Below the pieces are notes generated by a model. That model did no database searches, was not told the DNA's origin, and worked only from the letters and a program-made list of their open reading frames with translations. Made by a program: the position numbers and the translations under genes. 53,360 bases of DNA, taken from the NCBI GenBank assembly GCA_947454135.1, contig CANGJI010000010.1, forward strand, positions 1 to 53,360. Reading direction: 5' to 3'. Source of the DNA: Sphingomonadaceae bacterium (lineage in GTDB: Bacteria > Pseudomonadota > Alphaproteobacteria > Sphingomonadales > Sphingomonadaceae). This document shows positions 36,575 through 45,556 of this stretch, one piece after another; position 1 is the first letter of the stretch, and every line of letters starts with the position of its first letter.

Positions 36575-37819
36575 ATGTCCATGATCCTGCTCGATGCCGC
36601 GCTTCGCCGTCTGGTGAAGCACGGCACCCTTACACTTACCGAAGCCTCGGGCCGCCAGCGCCGCTATGGCACCGCCGCACCGGGCTGGCCCGATCTCGGC
36701 CTCAAGCTCCACGATGCCCGCGTCCCCGGCGCGATCGCCCGCAACCCCAGCCTTGGCATGGCCGAATGCTTCATGGACGGGCGCGTCACCATCGAACATG
36801 GCGACATCATGGATTTCGTCGGCTTCATCCGGCGCAACAATCCGTGGGAAACTGGCGGCGATCTCGATAATCTGAACCTGTTCGACAAGGTGCGCGTGGC
36901 CGTCACCGGCCGGCTCGACCAGATCAACCAGCGCCGCTCCTCGAAGCGCAATGTCGCTCACCACTACGATCTCGACGACCGGCTCTACGACCTCTTCCTC
37001 GATCCCGCGCGGCAGTACTCCTGCGCCTATTGGGATGAAGGCGTTACCACGCTGGAGGAAGCCCAGCTTGCCAAGATGGAGCACATCGCGGCCAAGCTCG
37101 ATCTGAAACCCGGCATGCGCGTGCTCGATATCGGCTGCGGCTGGGGCGGCCTTGCGCTCCACCTTCACAAGATCTCGGGCGCTTCGATCCACGGCATTTC
37201 GCTCAGCACCGAGCAGATCGGCTACGCCAAGGCCTGGGCACAGCGCGAGGGGCTTGGCGACAAGGTCACCTTCAGCCTAACCGACTACCGCGACCAGCAG
37301 GGGCCTTTTGATCGCATCGTATCGGTCGGCATGTTCGAGCATGTCGGCGCGCCCAATTACGAGACCTTCTTCCGCAAGGTCCACGATCTGCTCGCCGTGG
37401 ATGGCGTGATGCTGCTCCACACCATCGGCCGCGCGGGCCCGCCCAACATCACCGACGATTTCACCCGCAAGTATATCTTCCCGGGCGGCTACATTCCCTC
37501 GCTCAGCGAAACGATGCGCGGGATCGAGCCGTGCAAGCTCATGCTCACCGATTGCGAAATCCTGCGCCGCCACTACGCGCTCACCTTGCGCGAATGGTAC
37601 AAGCGCTGCGCCGAGCAGGAAGAAACGATCACCCGCATCTATGACGGGCGCTTCTTCCGCATGTGGCAGTTCTATCTGGCTGGCGCGGCAACCGGCTTCG
37701 AGCATGGCGATCTGGTCAATTTCCAGCTCCAGATCGTCCGCAACAAGGATGCTTTGCCGCTGACGCGCAACTACATCAACCAGACCGAACTGGGCTACCG
37801 CGCAGCGCGTCGCAGCTAG
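36575..37819 (+). CDS. cfa: Cyclopropane-fatty-acyl-phospholipid synthase family methyltransferase
   Basis: 414 residues. The SAM motif is VLDIGCGWGGLALHL, and SIHGISLSTEQIGYAK is typical of CFA synthases. The catalytic Glu-His pair lies in VGMFEHVGAPNYETFF, with further active-site residues in FPGGYIPSLSE and YALTLREW. N-terminal lipid-binding domain about 1-120. It methylenates unsaturated phospholipid acyl chains at the membrane surface. Start ATG 36575, 93 bp after the glycine-zipper gene. Confidence 0.92.
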   Translation: MSMILLDAALRRLVKHGTLTLTEASGRQRRYGTAAPGWPDLGLKLHDARVPGAIARNPSLGMAECFMDGRVTIEHGDIMDFVGFIRRNNPWETGGDLDNLNLFDKVRVAVTGRLDQINQRRSSKRNVAHHYDLDDRLYDLFLDPARQYSCAYWDEGVTTLEEAQLAKMEHIAAKLDLKPGMRVLDIGCGWGGLALHLHKISGASIHGISLSTEQIGYAKAWAQREGLGDKVTFSLTDYRDQQGPFDRIVSVGMFEHVGAPNYETFFRKVHDLLAVDGVMLLHTIGRAGPPNITDDFTRKYIFPGGYIPSLSETMRGIEPCKLMLTDCEILRRHYALTLREWYKRCAEQEETITRIYDGRFFRMWQFYLAGAATGFEHGDLVNFQLQIVRNKDALPLTRNYINQTELGYRAARRS

Positions 37820-37842
37820 AGAGCCCCCAATCAGTTGCACGA

Positions 37843-37870
37843 GGCGCGCGGCCCTGCTAGCCGCCGCGCC
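37843..37870. terminator. GC-rich stem-loop between cfa and argG
   Basis: GGCGCGCGGC (37843-37852) pairs with GCCGCCGCGCC (37860-37870) around a 7-nt loop, with one bulged C, giving ten pairs. It may be a terminator for cfa without a T-run, or a leader hairpin of argG, whose ATG is 34 bp later. Confidence 0.35.
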
Positions 37871-37903
37871 ATTCTGTACCTGTCCAATGGGAACCTCGCT
37901 GCC

Positions 37904-39118
37904 ATGTCCGATATCAAGCGCGTCGTCCTCGCCTACTCTGGCGGTCTCGATACCAGCGTCATCCTCAAGTGGCTGCAGGTGACCTACGGCTGCGAGGTGG
38001 TGACCTTTACCGCCGATCTCGGCCAAGGTGAGGAACTCGGGCCGGCGCGCGCCAAGGCCGAACTGATGGGCGTGAAGCCCGAGCACATCTACATCGACGA
38101 CCTGCGCGAGGAATTCGTGCGCGATTTCGTCTTCCCGATGATGCGCGCCAATGCCCGTTATGAAGGCGATTACCTGCTCGGCACCTCGATCGCCCGCCCG
38201 CTTATTTCCAAGCGCCTGATCGAGATCGCGCGCGAGACCGGCGCCGATGCCGTCGCCCACGGCGCGACCGGCAAGGGCAACGATCAGGTGCGCTTCGAAC
38301 TCTCCGCCTATGCGCTGGAGCCTGGCATCAAGGTTATCGCTCCGTGGCGCGAATGGGATCTCACCAGCCGCACGGCGCTTATCGCCTGGGCCGAGGCGCA
38401 CCAGATCCCGGTGCCCAAGGACAAGCGCGGCGAAAGCCCGTTCTCGACCGACGCGAACCTCCTGCACACCTCGTCCGAGGGCAAGGTGCTGGAAGATCCG
38501 TGGGAAGAGACCCCGGACTACGTCTACAGCCGCACCGTCAATCCCGAAGACGCGCCGGATACGCCCGAATACATCACCATCGACTTCGCGAAGGGCGACG
38601 GCGTTGCGCTCAACGGCGAGGCCATGTCGCCCGCCACGCTGCTCGCCGCGCTCAATGATCTGGGCCGCAAGCATGGCATCGGCCGCCTCGATCTCGTCGA
38701 GAACCGCTTTGTCGGCATGAAGAGCCGCGGCATGTACGAGACGCCGGGCGGCGAAATCTATGCCCGCGCGCACCGCGGTATCGAAAGCATCACGCTTGAT
38801 CGCGGAGCGGCGCATCTCAAGGATGAGCTCATGCCCAAGTATGCCGAGCTCATCTACAACGGCTTCTGGTTCAGCCCGGAGCGCGAGATGCTGCAGGCGG
38901 CGATCGACCATAGCCAGACCAATGTGAACGGCACCGTCCGCCTCAAGCTCTACAAGGGCAACGCCAGCGTCGTCGGCCGCAAATCGGCTGACAGCCTCTA
39001 CTCCGAACGCCATGTGACGTTCGAGGACGACGCCGGTGCCTACGACCAGAAGGACGCGGCGGGCTTCATCAAGCTCAACGCCCTGCGTTTGCGCCTCTTG
39101 GCGCAGCGCGGGCGCTGA
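37904..39118 (+). CDS. argG: Argininosuccinate synthase
   Basis: 404 residues from ATG 37904. The N-type ATP pyrophosphatase P-loop [15 protein letters not shown] is at residues about 10-25. [40 protein letters not shown] and TYDQKDA-like C-terminal features match ArgG. It condenses citrulline and aspartate with ATP in arginine synthesis. It stands apart from other arg genes. A hairpin terminator follows. Confidence 0.97.
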   Translation: MSDIKRVVLAYSGGLDTSVILKWLQVTYGCEVVTFTADLGQGEELGPARAKAELMGVKPEHIYIDDLREEFVRDFVFPMMRANARYEGDYLLGTSIARPLISKRLIEIARETGADAVAHGATGKGNDQVRFELSAYALEPGIKVIAPWREWDLTSRTALIAWAEAHQIPVPKDKRGESPFSTDANLLHTSSEGKVLEDPWEETPDYVYSRTVNPEDAPDTPEYITIDFAKGDGVALNGEAMSPATLLAALNDLGRKHGIGRLDLVENRFVGMKSRGMYETPGGEIYARAHRGIESITLDRGAAHLKDELMPKYAELIYNGFWFSPEREMLQAAIDHSQTNVNGTVRLKLYKGNASVVGRKSADSLYSERHVTFEDDAGAYDQKDAAGFIKLNALRLRLLAQRGR

Positions 39119-39157
39119 GCGCACCGCGAATCGTCCTCAAACTAAAACAAAGCGGAT

Positions 39158-39218
39158 TCCGCAGCTTGCGGAGTTGTCCACCAGCAAACGTGCTGCCTGT
39201 GGATAACTGAGCGTTTTT
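39158..39218 (+). terminator. argG rho-independent terminator (two stem-loops)
   Basis: First hairpin TCCGCA-GCT-TGCGGA (39158-39172). Second: GTTGTCCAC + CAGCA, loop AACG, TGCTG + CCT bulge + GTGGATAAC (39173-39207), 14 pairs. Six bases later comes TTTTT (39214-39218). Together they make a good argG terminator and mark the upstream edge of the noncoding region. Confidence 0.7.
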
Positions 39219-39229
39219 GTGCTTGTGCG

Positions 39230-39917
39230 ACTCACCTCCGAAGCGCAGCATCTGTCTTGTCGAGAGGGAAATGAAGCCCGAGAAAAGCGCCGCAAGGCAC
39301 TGATCGAAAAGCAGAAATTTCCTGATCGAGCCGGACAGGAAAGTATGTATTGAAACCACTTTCAGCGTGCTGAGGCGCGTTCTGGAAGAGGCGGATTGCA
39401 AACCGGAAAGGCCGGTTCCGGATGCCGGATTGGCGTCCCGAAGCGAAGCTGATGCGGCGAGACCGATGGTCGCAAGACCGGGGGCAAAGTCGGCTGAGGC
39501 GCAAGCGAGGGGCAGCACGCCAGAACGCGCGGAAGGGCCCTTCTCTCCCCGAGGGAGGAACCGTCCAATGGCGAGGCCGCAAGGCTGACCCTGCGGGAGC
39601 GGCGCCCGAGGGAAAGCGGAGGAAACACGCACGCAGCAACAGGACACGCGGCAACGCGAGGAATGAGGCAACGGGCGCCAGCGACTGCCAGGCCCATGCG
39701 GTCAGGAACTGCGGACGCCGCAGTACTGAAAGCCGAGCAAGAAGGACGATCCTGCCCAGCAGGAGAGACCGGACAGCAAGGCGGACTTGAGGAGACCATC
39801 CGAAAGGGCGGAAACCGAAGGGCAGGGAACGGCGGAAGGACGCGGTGAGCTCAGGCGCTGGAAAGCCAGGATGCCAGCAGCGGCGACAGTGGGGGCCGGC
39901 AGCAATGCCGGCCCCCA
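39230..39917 (+). ncRNA. Candidate large structured noncoding RNA (about 0.65-0.7 kb)
   Basis: No reading frame here looks like a protein, yet the plus strand is purine-rich (85 of 120 bases at 39721-39840). It is also packed with local hairpins: GCC-GCAA-GGC (39289-39298), AACCGG-5nt-CCGGTT (39401-39417), GGTC-GCAA-GACC (39468-39479), CTCCC-GGGAG with extended arms (39541-39560), GCC-GCAA-GGC (39576-39585), ACTGCGG-ACG-CCGCAGT (39708-39724), TCCTGC-CCA-GCAGGA (39750-39764), CTGG-AAAG-CCAG nested in GGC/GCC (39854-39875), then a terminator stem. The repeated GNRA loops exist only on the plus strand, fixing orientation. A 6-bp pairing of 39257-39262 with 39884-39889 could close the ends. Length and style recall GOLLD/ROOL/OLE-size RNAs, but I recognise no known family. 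Promoter not identified; 5' end is approximate. Confidence 0.55.
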
Positions 39918-39920
39918 TTT
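39891..39920 (+). terminator. Strong terminator-like stem-loop ending the candidate RNA
   Basis: GGGGGCCGGC (39891-39900) and GCCGGCCCCC (39907-39916) pair perfectly around AGCAAT; T890/A917 adds an eleventh pair. ATTT follows on the plus strand, a short T-run. On the minus strand no T-run follows, which favours plus-strand use. Confidence 0.65.
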
Positions 39921-39933
39921 GCGTTGGGGCGTG

Positions 39934-39986
39934 GTCCCTGATCGGGACAAGTTGACACGGTTGACACAGTCCATGGACAGAAATGT
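39934..39986. promoter_or_regulatory. Palindrome and tandem TTGACA repeats downstream of the candidate RNA
   Basis: GTCCC-TGATC-GGGAC (39934-39948) has the same half-sites as the two palindromes near 1.7-1.85 kb. Two tandem 9-mers GTTGACACg/GTTGACACa (39951-39968) follow, then GTCCATGGAC and an inverted TGTCA. The rest of the gap to the spermidine-synthase-like gene at 40187 shows no gene. The elements may form a regulatory site or promoter, but no target is evident on the plus strand. Confidence 0.35.
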
Positions 39987-40186
39987 CAGCCCCCTGCCAC
40001 GCCTCCCAAGCGCTCCGAAACGGGCCACGAAATGGCGGATTTGCGGGAGATTCGCAGGGCATTGCCGCATGATGCCCAAAAGCAGCGCCTGTAGGACAGC
40101 GGTTTATCGATAAAAGACGCGTCCGAAAGCGTTAGCCGGGCGTTACCGAGGACGTGACACCAAGCGCGGCCGTCCGCCGAACCGCG

Positions 40187-40912
40187 TTACCTGCGCTTGA
40201 CGGCCATGATGATCACATGCTGTTCGCCTTGTCCGGTGGGAGACGAACCCGCGTCCTGATCGGTCTCGATCACGGTAACCGCAAAGCCACTGCGGGCGAG
40301 TGCTCCGGCAAATCTGTCGTCGTGAGACGCAGACCAGACGCCGAGTATTCCGCCCTCCTTCAAGGCAGCCCACGCGGCCGCCACGCCTTCCCGGGAATAG
40401 AGCCAATCGTTCGCCCGGCGGGTGAGGCCCTCCGGTCCGTTGTCGACATCGAGCAGGATGCAATCGTAACCCTGCACTGCGGAAGCAATCAGATAGGCGA
40501 CATCGTTCTGCACGAGTTGCACGCGGGGGTCATCGAGACAGCCATCGGTGATGCGCGCCATGGGCCCTTTCGCCCACTCCACGATTTTCGGCACGATTTC
40601 CGCGACCGTCACTTCAGCATCGGCTCCGAGCGCCCGGAGAGCGGATCTCAGCGTGTAGCCCATGCCGTAGCCGCCGATGAGCATGTGAACCGGGCCGTGG
40701 CCGCCGAGTTCGGCGCACACCGCGCTGGCAAGCACACCTTCCGAGGCCGAAAGGTCGGTGCTCATCAATTCGTTGTCGTCGAGCAGGATCGCGAAATCTG
40801 TACCGTTCCGGATGAGGCGGAGCCTCCTCCCGTCCGGAACGAAAGCGGTGTCGACGAGGTGCTCGCCGACATTCAAAGCGGATATGCCGTTGGCGCTGGC
40901 AGGATGCTGCAA
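40187..40912 (-). CDS. Spermidine synthase-like protein (SAM-fold)
   Basis: 241 residues, shorter than full spermidine synthases. Motifs DDNELMSTDLSASEGVLASAV, MLIGGYGMGYTLRSAL (SAM/decarboxy-SAM site), VTVAEIVPKIVEWAKGPM and LLDVDNGPEGLTRRANDWLYS match the COG0421 family. It lacks the N-terminal tetramerisation part of SpeE. It could transfer aminopropyl or methyl groups; the substrate is unclear. The DUF6481 gene lies 3 bp upstream on the same strand. Confidence 0.78.
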   Translation of the reverse strand: MQHPASANGISALNVGEHLVDTAFVPDGRRLRLIRNGTDFAILLDDNELMSTDLSASEGVLASAVCAELGGHGPVHMLIGGYGMGYTLRSALRALGADAEVTVAEIVPKIVEWAKGPMARITDGCLDDPRVQLVQNDVAYLIASAVQGYDCILLDVDNGPEGLTRRANDWLYSREGVAAAWAALKEGGILGVWSASHDDRFAGALARSGFAVTVIETDQDAGSSPTGQGEQHVIIMAVKRR

Positions 40913-40915
40913 GCG

Positions 40916-41224
40916 CTACTTCTTGCGTGCCTTGCGGGCCGCATACTTTGCGTCCCGAGCCGCCTTGCGCTCCGCTTCGGTAGGAACAGGCGCAACCTTG
41001 GAGGCACGTTCAGCCTTCTCGGCAAGTTCCTGCGCCTTTTTCGCCTTCAGCAACTCGCGCTTTTCGGCCTGCAGCTTCTCCCGCGCTTCAGCAGCGGCGA
41101 TGCGTTCGGCCTGCGCCGCGGGATCAAGCGGGGCTCGGGCCTTGAGCTTTGCGAGTGCTTGTTCGCGCGCAGACGCTGCCGCCGCGCGCCGGGCGTCGAG
41201 CCCGGGTTCCTTGTAACCTGCCAT
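40916..41224 (-). CDS. DUF6481 family Ala/Lys/Glu-rich helical protein
   Basis: 102 residues starting MAGYKEPGLDARRAAAASAR. Nearly the whole chain is Ala, Lys, Arg and Glu, ending AERKAARDAKYAARKARKK, predicting a long single helix or coiled coil that is strongly basic at the end. The pattern matches the DUF6481 family of alphaproteobacteria. Function unknown; possibly nucleic-acid or ribosome associated. It is probably co-transcribed with the spermidine-synthase-like gene. Confidence 0.8.
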   Translation of the reverse strand: MAGYKEPGLDARRAAAASAREQALAKLKARAPLDPAAQAERIAAAEAREKLQAEKRELLKAKKAQELAEKAERASKVAPVPTEAERKAARDAKYAARKARKK

Positions 41225-41429
41225 AAACGGAATTGTCTCCGAAGGGGGCCGCTTGCTGATCCATGCAATGGGATCGCAATCCGCCGGGATTCATCTGGTG
41301 GCGAGCGACGCCCACGCCAGATAGCTCAACCGGCGTGGCGGCGTGGCTGCACCGACAGTGTGAGCCCCTACGCCGTGTAGCGGCCCATGTCACGGATTGT
41401 TGTTCAACGGCATTCCTGCGGAGAGGACT

Positions 41430-41864
41430 TCAGCCCTTCGCCAATTGTCCGCGCACTGCGCCGCCGGGGAAGTCTGCCGTATGGATGTTCACATAGTACC
41501 CGGCCGGGTTGGCGACGATCGGCTTGAGCTTTTCGGGTTCGACCGCGATGCACATGTCGCTGCCCTTGCCCGTCACGTCCATGGTGATGACAGGGGCGCC
41601 GTTCGTGCCGGCGGCGCCGGTGTGGACGTGGGCCATGGTCGGCGCGGAAATCTTCTCGCCATAGAGCGTGTAGCAGAAATCGCCGGTCTCTGTGTTGATC
41701 TCGACGCGGAAGGCGCCGTTGCCATCGGGAGCGCCGCCGCCAACCTCGTTGGCGCCGGACAGGCTGGCCGTCAGCACCACGGTTTCGGCAGCGGCAGCCA
41801 CCGGGGCGAATGCGAGGGCGGCGACAGTCGTGAGGATCAGGGCCTTGGCGGAAACCTTTGTCAT
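41430..41864 (-). CDS. CHRD domain exported protein
   Basis: 144 residues from ATG 41864, with AGGAG 8 nt upstream. The signal peptide ends near PVAAAAE. The CHRD fold (chordin-like repeat) follows: VLTASLSGANEVGGGAPDGNGAFRVEINTETGDFCYTLY, APTMAHVHTGAAGTNGAPVIT and YYVNIHTADFPGGAVRGQL. The conserved histidines of the HVH and NIHT motifs are present. Bacterial CHRD proteins are secreted and of uncertain role. A 205-bp gap to the DUF6481 gene shows no gene. Confidence 0.9.
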   Translation of the reverse strand: MTKVSAKALILTTVAALAFAPVAAAAETVVLTASLSGANEVGGGAPDGNGAFRVEINTETGDFCYTLYGEKISAPTMAHVHTGAAGTNGAPVITMDVTGKGSDMCIAVEPEKLKPIVANPAGYYVNIHTADFPGGAVRGQLAKG

Positions 41865-41971
41865 CGCATCATCTCCTGCTGTTGGCAGCGCGGCCCCGGC
41901 CATCAGACTCGGCCAAGGTTCTCGCGCACCCGGTGATCCTACGCCTTGCAGGCCGGGGTGCAAGGCAGGGT

Positions 41972-43129
41972 TCAGAAGCTCTTGGGCAGGCCGAGCACGT
42001 GGGTCGCCACATGGCTGAGGATGAGGTTCGAGGAGATCGGCGCAACCTGATAGAGGCGGGTTTCGCGGAACTTGCGCTCGATGTCGTATTCCTCAGCAAA
42101 CCCGAAGCCACCGTGGGTCTGCACGCACATGTCCGCCGCGAACCACGAGGCCTCGGAGGCGAGGAGCTTGGCCATGTTGGCTTCGGTTCCGGCGCCCTCG
42201 CCCGCATCAAACCGCGCGGCGGCATCGGCGACCATCTGCGCGGCAGCGGTCGTCTGGATATAGGCGCGGGCGATGGGAAACTGCACGCCCTGGTTCTGGC
42301 CGATGGGGCGGCCGAAGACCGAGCGGTCCTTGGCATAGGCCGTAGCGCGATCAATGAAGAAGCGCGCATCGCCGATACATTCGGAGGCGATAAGGATGCG
42401 CTCGGCGTTCATGCCGGAGAGGATGTAGCGGAAGCCCTCCCCTTCCTTGCCGATGAGGTTCTCGCACGGGACCGAGAGATCATCGAAGAACAGTTCGGTG
42501 GTGGCGTGATTGAGCATCGTGCGGATCGGGCGGATGGTGAGGCCGTTGCCGACAGCTTCGCGCAGATCGACGAGGAGGACGCTCATGCCCTCGGTGGGGC
42601 GGGCACATTCCTCGCGGGGCGTGGTGCGCACGAGGAGGACCATGAGGTCCGAATGTTCGGCGCGGCTGATCCAGATCTTCTGGCCGTTGACGATGTAGCG
42701 GTCGCCATCCCTCCGGGCGAAGGTGGTGAGCCGCGTGGTATCGGTGCCGCTGGTCGGTTCGGTGACGCCGAAGGCCTGAAGGCGCAAGTCCCCGCGCGCG
42801 ATGGCGGGCAGGAAGCGCTCCTTCTGCGCATCGGAGCCGTGGCGCAGCAGCGTACCCATCGTGTACATCTGCGCATGGGCCGCGCCGCCGTTGCAGCCGG
42901 AGCGGTGGACTTCCTCGAGCACCGCCGTCGCCGCCGCGAGGCCGAGGCCGGAGCCGCCGTAGGCTTCGGGGATGAGAACGGAAAGCCAGCCCTCCTGCGC
43001 GAGGGTGGTGACAAATTCGGTCGGGTACTTCCGGTCGCGGTCGAGCGCTTGCCAGTAGCTGCCGGGGAAACGCGCGCAGAGTTTGCGCACGCCTTCGCGC
43101 AGATCAGCAAAGGTCTCTTCTTCCGCCAT
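41972..43129 (-). CDS. Acyl-CoA dehydrogenase family protein
   Basis: 385 residues. N-terminal helical domain, then the beta-domain FAD motif FGVTEPTSGTDTTRL and WISRAEH, and the C-terminal helical domain with ERILIASECIGDARFFIDRA, YAKDRSVFGRPIGQNQGVQF and MCVQTHGGFGFAEEYDIERKFRE. The region that carries the catalytic Glu in MCAD reads YQVAPISSN, so the base position may differ, as in isovaleryl-type or long-chain subfamilies. It oxidises an acyl-CoA to the enoyl-CoA; the substrate is unknown. Confidence 0.9.
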   Translation of the reverse strand: MAEEETFADLREGVRKLCARFPGSYWQALDRDRKYPTEFVTTLAQEGWLSVLIPEAYGGSGLGLAAATAVLEEVHRSGCNGGAAHAQMYTMGTLLRHGSDAQKERFLPAIARGDLRLQAFGVTEPTSGTDTTRLTTFARRDGDRYIVNGQKIWISRAEHSDLMVLLVRTTPREECARPTEGMSVLLVDLREAVGNGLTIRPIRTMLNHATTELFFDDLSVPCENLIGKEGEGFRYILSGMNAERILIASECIGDARFFIDRATAYAKDRSVFGRPIGQNQGVQFPIARAYIQTTAAAQMVADAAARFDAGEGAGTEANMAKLLASEASWFAADMCVQTHGGFGFAEEYDIERKFRETRLYQVAPISSNLILSHVATHVLGLPKSF

Positions 43130-43235
43130 GGCTCAGGTCTCCCGGAAACACTTGTCGGGATTGGCTATTGCCTGCCTTTGAGCCGCCGTAAAGCGGGGCC
43201 TGAGGTGCAAATTTGCTAGTGGGCGCCGCGTTTCT

Positions 43236-44456
43236 CTAATGGGCACCGAGACGGCTGCGTTCGCGGCGCAGGTAGATGAACAGCATGATGAAGACCGGCA
43301 CGATGACCAGGGCCGCGAACAGATCATGCTCCACATGCACGCCGAACAGCGCGAGACCGCCGCTGAGATAGGCGAGGAGCGAGACGGCGTAGTAGGTGAT
43401 CGCAACGGTCGAGAAGCCTTCGACGAGGTGCTGGAGGCGCAGCTGCGTGCGCGTCGCGCTCTCGAGAGATTGGAGCAGCTGCGCGTTCTGATCCTCGATC
43501 CGCGTCTCGATCCGGGTGCGCAGCAGCGAGGTGAGCTGAGCGGAGCGTTCGGCGAGTTCCTGCTGGCGGCGCACCACCGTCTCGCAGGTACGGATCGCCG
43601 GGTAGAAGCGGCGCTGGGTAAAATCGGCAAGGCTGGCGAAGCCGGGTATCGCGACGGGGGCGAGCGTGGCGAGACGCTCGTCGACGAGGCGGGCATACGC
43701 GGCAGTCGCACTGAGGCGGTAGCGCGTATCGCTGGCGATGGTGCCAAGCTCGAGGCTCATGGCGCAGAGCGAATCGAGGAGTTCGTTGTCGGAGGTCTCG
43801 TCCGAATCGAGGCGGCGGCCGAACAGGCGCAGCTCCTCCTCGGCAGCATCGAGCTTGCTCCAGCACGCCCGCGCCACGGGCAGGCCGAGCAGCGCCATGT
43901 TGCGATAGTTGCCGAGTTCCTGGAGCGATTGCACCGCGCGGGCGAGATCGACCGGGCCAAGCTGCCCTGCGGCGACGACAAGGCGGCCATAGCCTTCTTC
44001 CTTGATCCGAAAATCGGAGGAAAGCCGCGCGCCGCCGCCGAAATCGCAGCAGACGAGCTCTGCCGGATCGACATCGAACTGGGCCATGCGGGCGGCGGCA
44101 GCGGCGGCATCGGATTCGATGTGGATCAGGGTGGCGCGCAGCACTTCGCCCGGCGCGCCTTCCGCCCATGCCTGCGCTTCGCCCAGCAGCGGGGCATCGG
44201 GGCGCGCGAAGACGGTGAGCGTGGTGGCCTCGCTGTGCCGTTCCCAGGTGAAGAGCAGCCCCTCCGCCAGAATGCCCTGCATGTGGCGCTGGCCCGGTTC
44301 GGCCACAAAGGCCGGGCCGCCGCGAAAGGGCGGGAGGCCTTCGGCGGGCCCGAGGCGCAGGATCTGGACGATCGTCATCGGCGGCGTGATCGGCGGCCAG
44401 CGCCGCAAATGCATCTCGCCGACAATCTCGCGCCGGAGCCGGTGCTCGTTCAACAT
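43236..44456 (-). CDS. DUF3422 family membrane-anchored protein
   Basis: 406 residues from ATG 44456. The N-terminal part (LNEHRLRREIVGEMHLRRWPPI, FTWERHSEATTLTVFA) and the RFYPAIRTCETVVRRQQELAERSAQL coiled-coil-like helix match DUF3422. Two C-terminal membrane spans (VAITYYAVSLLAYLSGGLALFG, FAALVIVPVFIMLFIYL) end in a basic tail, a layout seen in CorA-like membrane anchors. The biochemical role is unknown. It is divergent from bchI with a 98-bp gap. Confidence 0.85.
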   Translation of the reverse strand: MLNEHRLRREIVGEMHLRRWPPITPPMTIVQILRLGPAEGLPPFRGGPAFVAEPGQRHMQGILAEGLLFTWERHSEATTLTVFARPDAPLLGEAQAWAEGAPGEVLRATLIHIESDAAAAAARMAQFDVDPAELVCCDFGGGARLSSDFRIKEEGYGRLVVAAGQLGPVDLARAVQSLQELGNYRNMALLGLPVARACWSKLDAAEEELRLFGRRLDSDETSDNELLDSLCAMSLELGTIASDTRYRLSATAAYARLVDERLATLAPVAIPGFASLADFTQRRFYPAIRTCETVVRRQQELAERSAQLTSLLRTRIETRIEDQNAQLLQSLESATRTQLRLQHLVEGFSTVAITYYAVSLLAYLSGGLALFGVHVEHDLFAALVIVPVFIMLFIYLRRERSRLGAH

Positions 44457-44554
44457 GGCTTCAAGCACTCCTCTCCGACCGCGCGCGGCGTCTCGCATAG
44501 TCTTTCACAGCACACTTGCCGTTACAACCCGCATAGTCCAGATTGCTTGACACC

Positions 44555-45556
44555 ATGAACCGTTTCCCCTTCTCCGCCATCGTCGCGCAAGACGAAATGA
44601 AGCAGGCCCTGCTGCTGGCCGCTGTCGACCCTTCGATCGGAGGCGTGATGGTCTTCGGCGATCGCGGGACCGGAAAATCGACGGCGGCGCGGGCACTTGC
44701 TGCGATCCTGCCGCCCATCGTCGCGGTGGAAGGCTGCCGCTTCGGCTGCGCGCCGCCCGATGCCGGCACCTGTCCAGATCCCTGTACATCGAAGAAGACA
44801 GCCAAGCGCCCCGTGCCCTTCGTGGACCTCCCGCTGGGCGCGACCGAGGACCGCGTGATCGGCGCGCTCGACCTCGAACGCGCGCTGCGCTCGGGCGAAA
44901 AGCGCTTCGAGCCGGGCCTCCTCGCCAAGGCGCACCGGGGTTTTCTCTATATCGACGAGATCAACCTGCTCGAGGATCACCTCGTCGATCTGCTGCTCGA
45001 CGTGGCGGCTTCGGGCGAGAACCTTGTCGAGCGCGAGGGGCTTTCGGTGCGGCACAAGGCGAAGTTCGTGCTGATCGGCAGCGGCAACCCGGAAGAAGGC
45101 GAACTGCGCCCGCAGCTGCTCGACCGGTTCGGGCTTTCGGTCGAAGTGCGCACGCCGCAGGCACTTGATGCACGCGTGGAGATCATGCGCCGCTGCGCCT
45201 CGCATGAGCGGGATCCGGCGGCGTTCTGCGAGGAATGGGCGGCGGCGGATGCGAAGATCGTGCGCCGGATCGCCAAGGGCCGCACCCGGCTGACCACGGT
45301 CGAGACGCCGGACGAGGTGCTTTATGATGCCTCGCGCCTGTGCATGGCGTGCAAGGCGGACGGACTGCGCGGTGAACTCACCCTGATGCGCGCCGCCCGC
45401 GCGCAAGCCGCGCTGGAAGGGGCCGATACGGTCAAGCGCAAGCACATCATCGCGGTCGCGCCGATGGCCCTGCGCCACCGCCTGCGCCGCGACGTGCTCG
45501 ACGAGACCGGCTCCACCACCCGTATCGAGCGCGCGGTCATCGAGGTATTTGGATGA
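44555..45556 (+). CDS. bchI: Magnesium chelatase ATPase subunit I
   Basis: 333 residues from ATG 44555. AAA+ motifs are Walker A VFGDRGTGKSTAARAL, the cysteine-bearing insertion GCRFGCAPPDAGTCPDPC, Walker B GFLYIDEINLLEDHLVDLLL and sensor IGSGNPEEGELRPQLLDRFGL. It forms a ring with BchD and drives Mg insertion into protoporphyrin IX by BchH, the first step specific to bacteriochlorophyll. It overlaps bchD by 4 bp (ATGA). No TGT-N12-ACA box lies in its 98-bp upstream gap. Confidence 0.97.
   Translation: MNRFPFSAIVAQDEMKQALLLAAVDPSIGGVMVFGDRGTGKSTAARALAAILPPIVAVEGCRFGCAPPDAGTCPDPCTSKKTAKRPVPFVDLPLGATEDRVIGALDLERALRSGEKRFEPGLLAKAHRGFLYIDEINLLEDHLVDLLLDVAASGENLVEREGLSVRHKAKFVLIGSGNPEEGELRPQLLDRFGLSVEVRTPQALDARVEIMRRCASHERDPAAFCEEWAAADAKIVRRIAKGRTRLTTVETPDEVLYDASRLCMACKADGLRGELTLMRAARAQAALEGADTVKRKHIIAVAPMALRHRLRRDVLDETGSTTRIERAVIEVFG

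Noticed and set aside
39198..39206. Perfect DnaA-box match TGTGGATAA, hinting at a replication origin
   Set aside because: It is one arm of the argG terminator stem. Only one perfect box is present, with no AT-rich unwinding region and no origin-linked genes nearby.
39468..39600. Possible RNase P RNA, tmRNA, group I or group II intron core in the structured region
   Set aside because: None of the conserved core motifs I know for these RNAs could be found, such as the RNase P GAGGAAAGTCC block or a group II domain V.
39232..40062. A 276-codon open frame on the minus strand in the argG-downstream region
   Set aside because: The translation is Arg/Pro/Leu/Ser-rich with no domain or credible ribosome site, and it runs antisense through the hairpin array and terminator. 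It looks like a by-product of GC-rich, purine-biased DNA.
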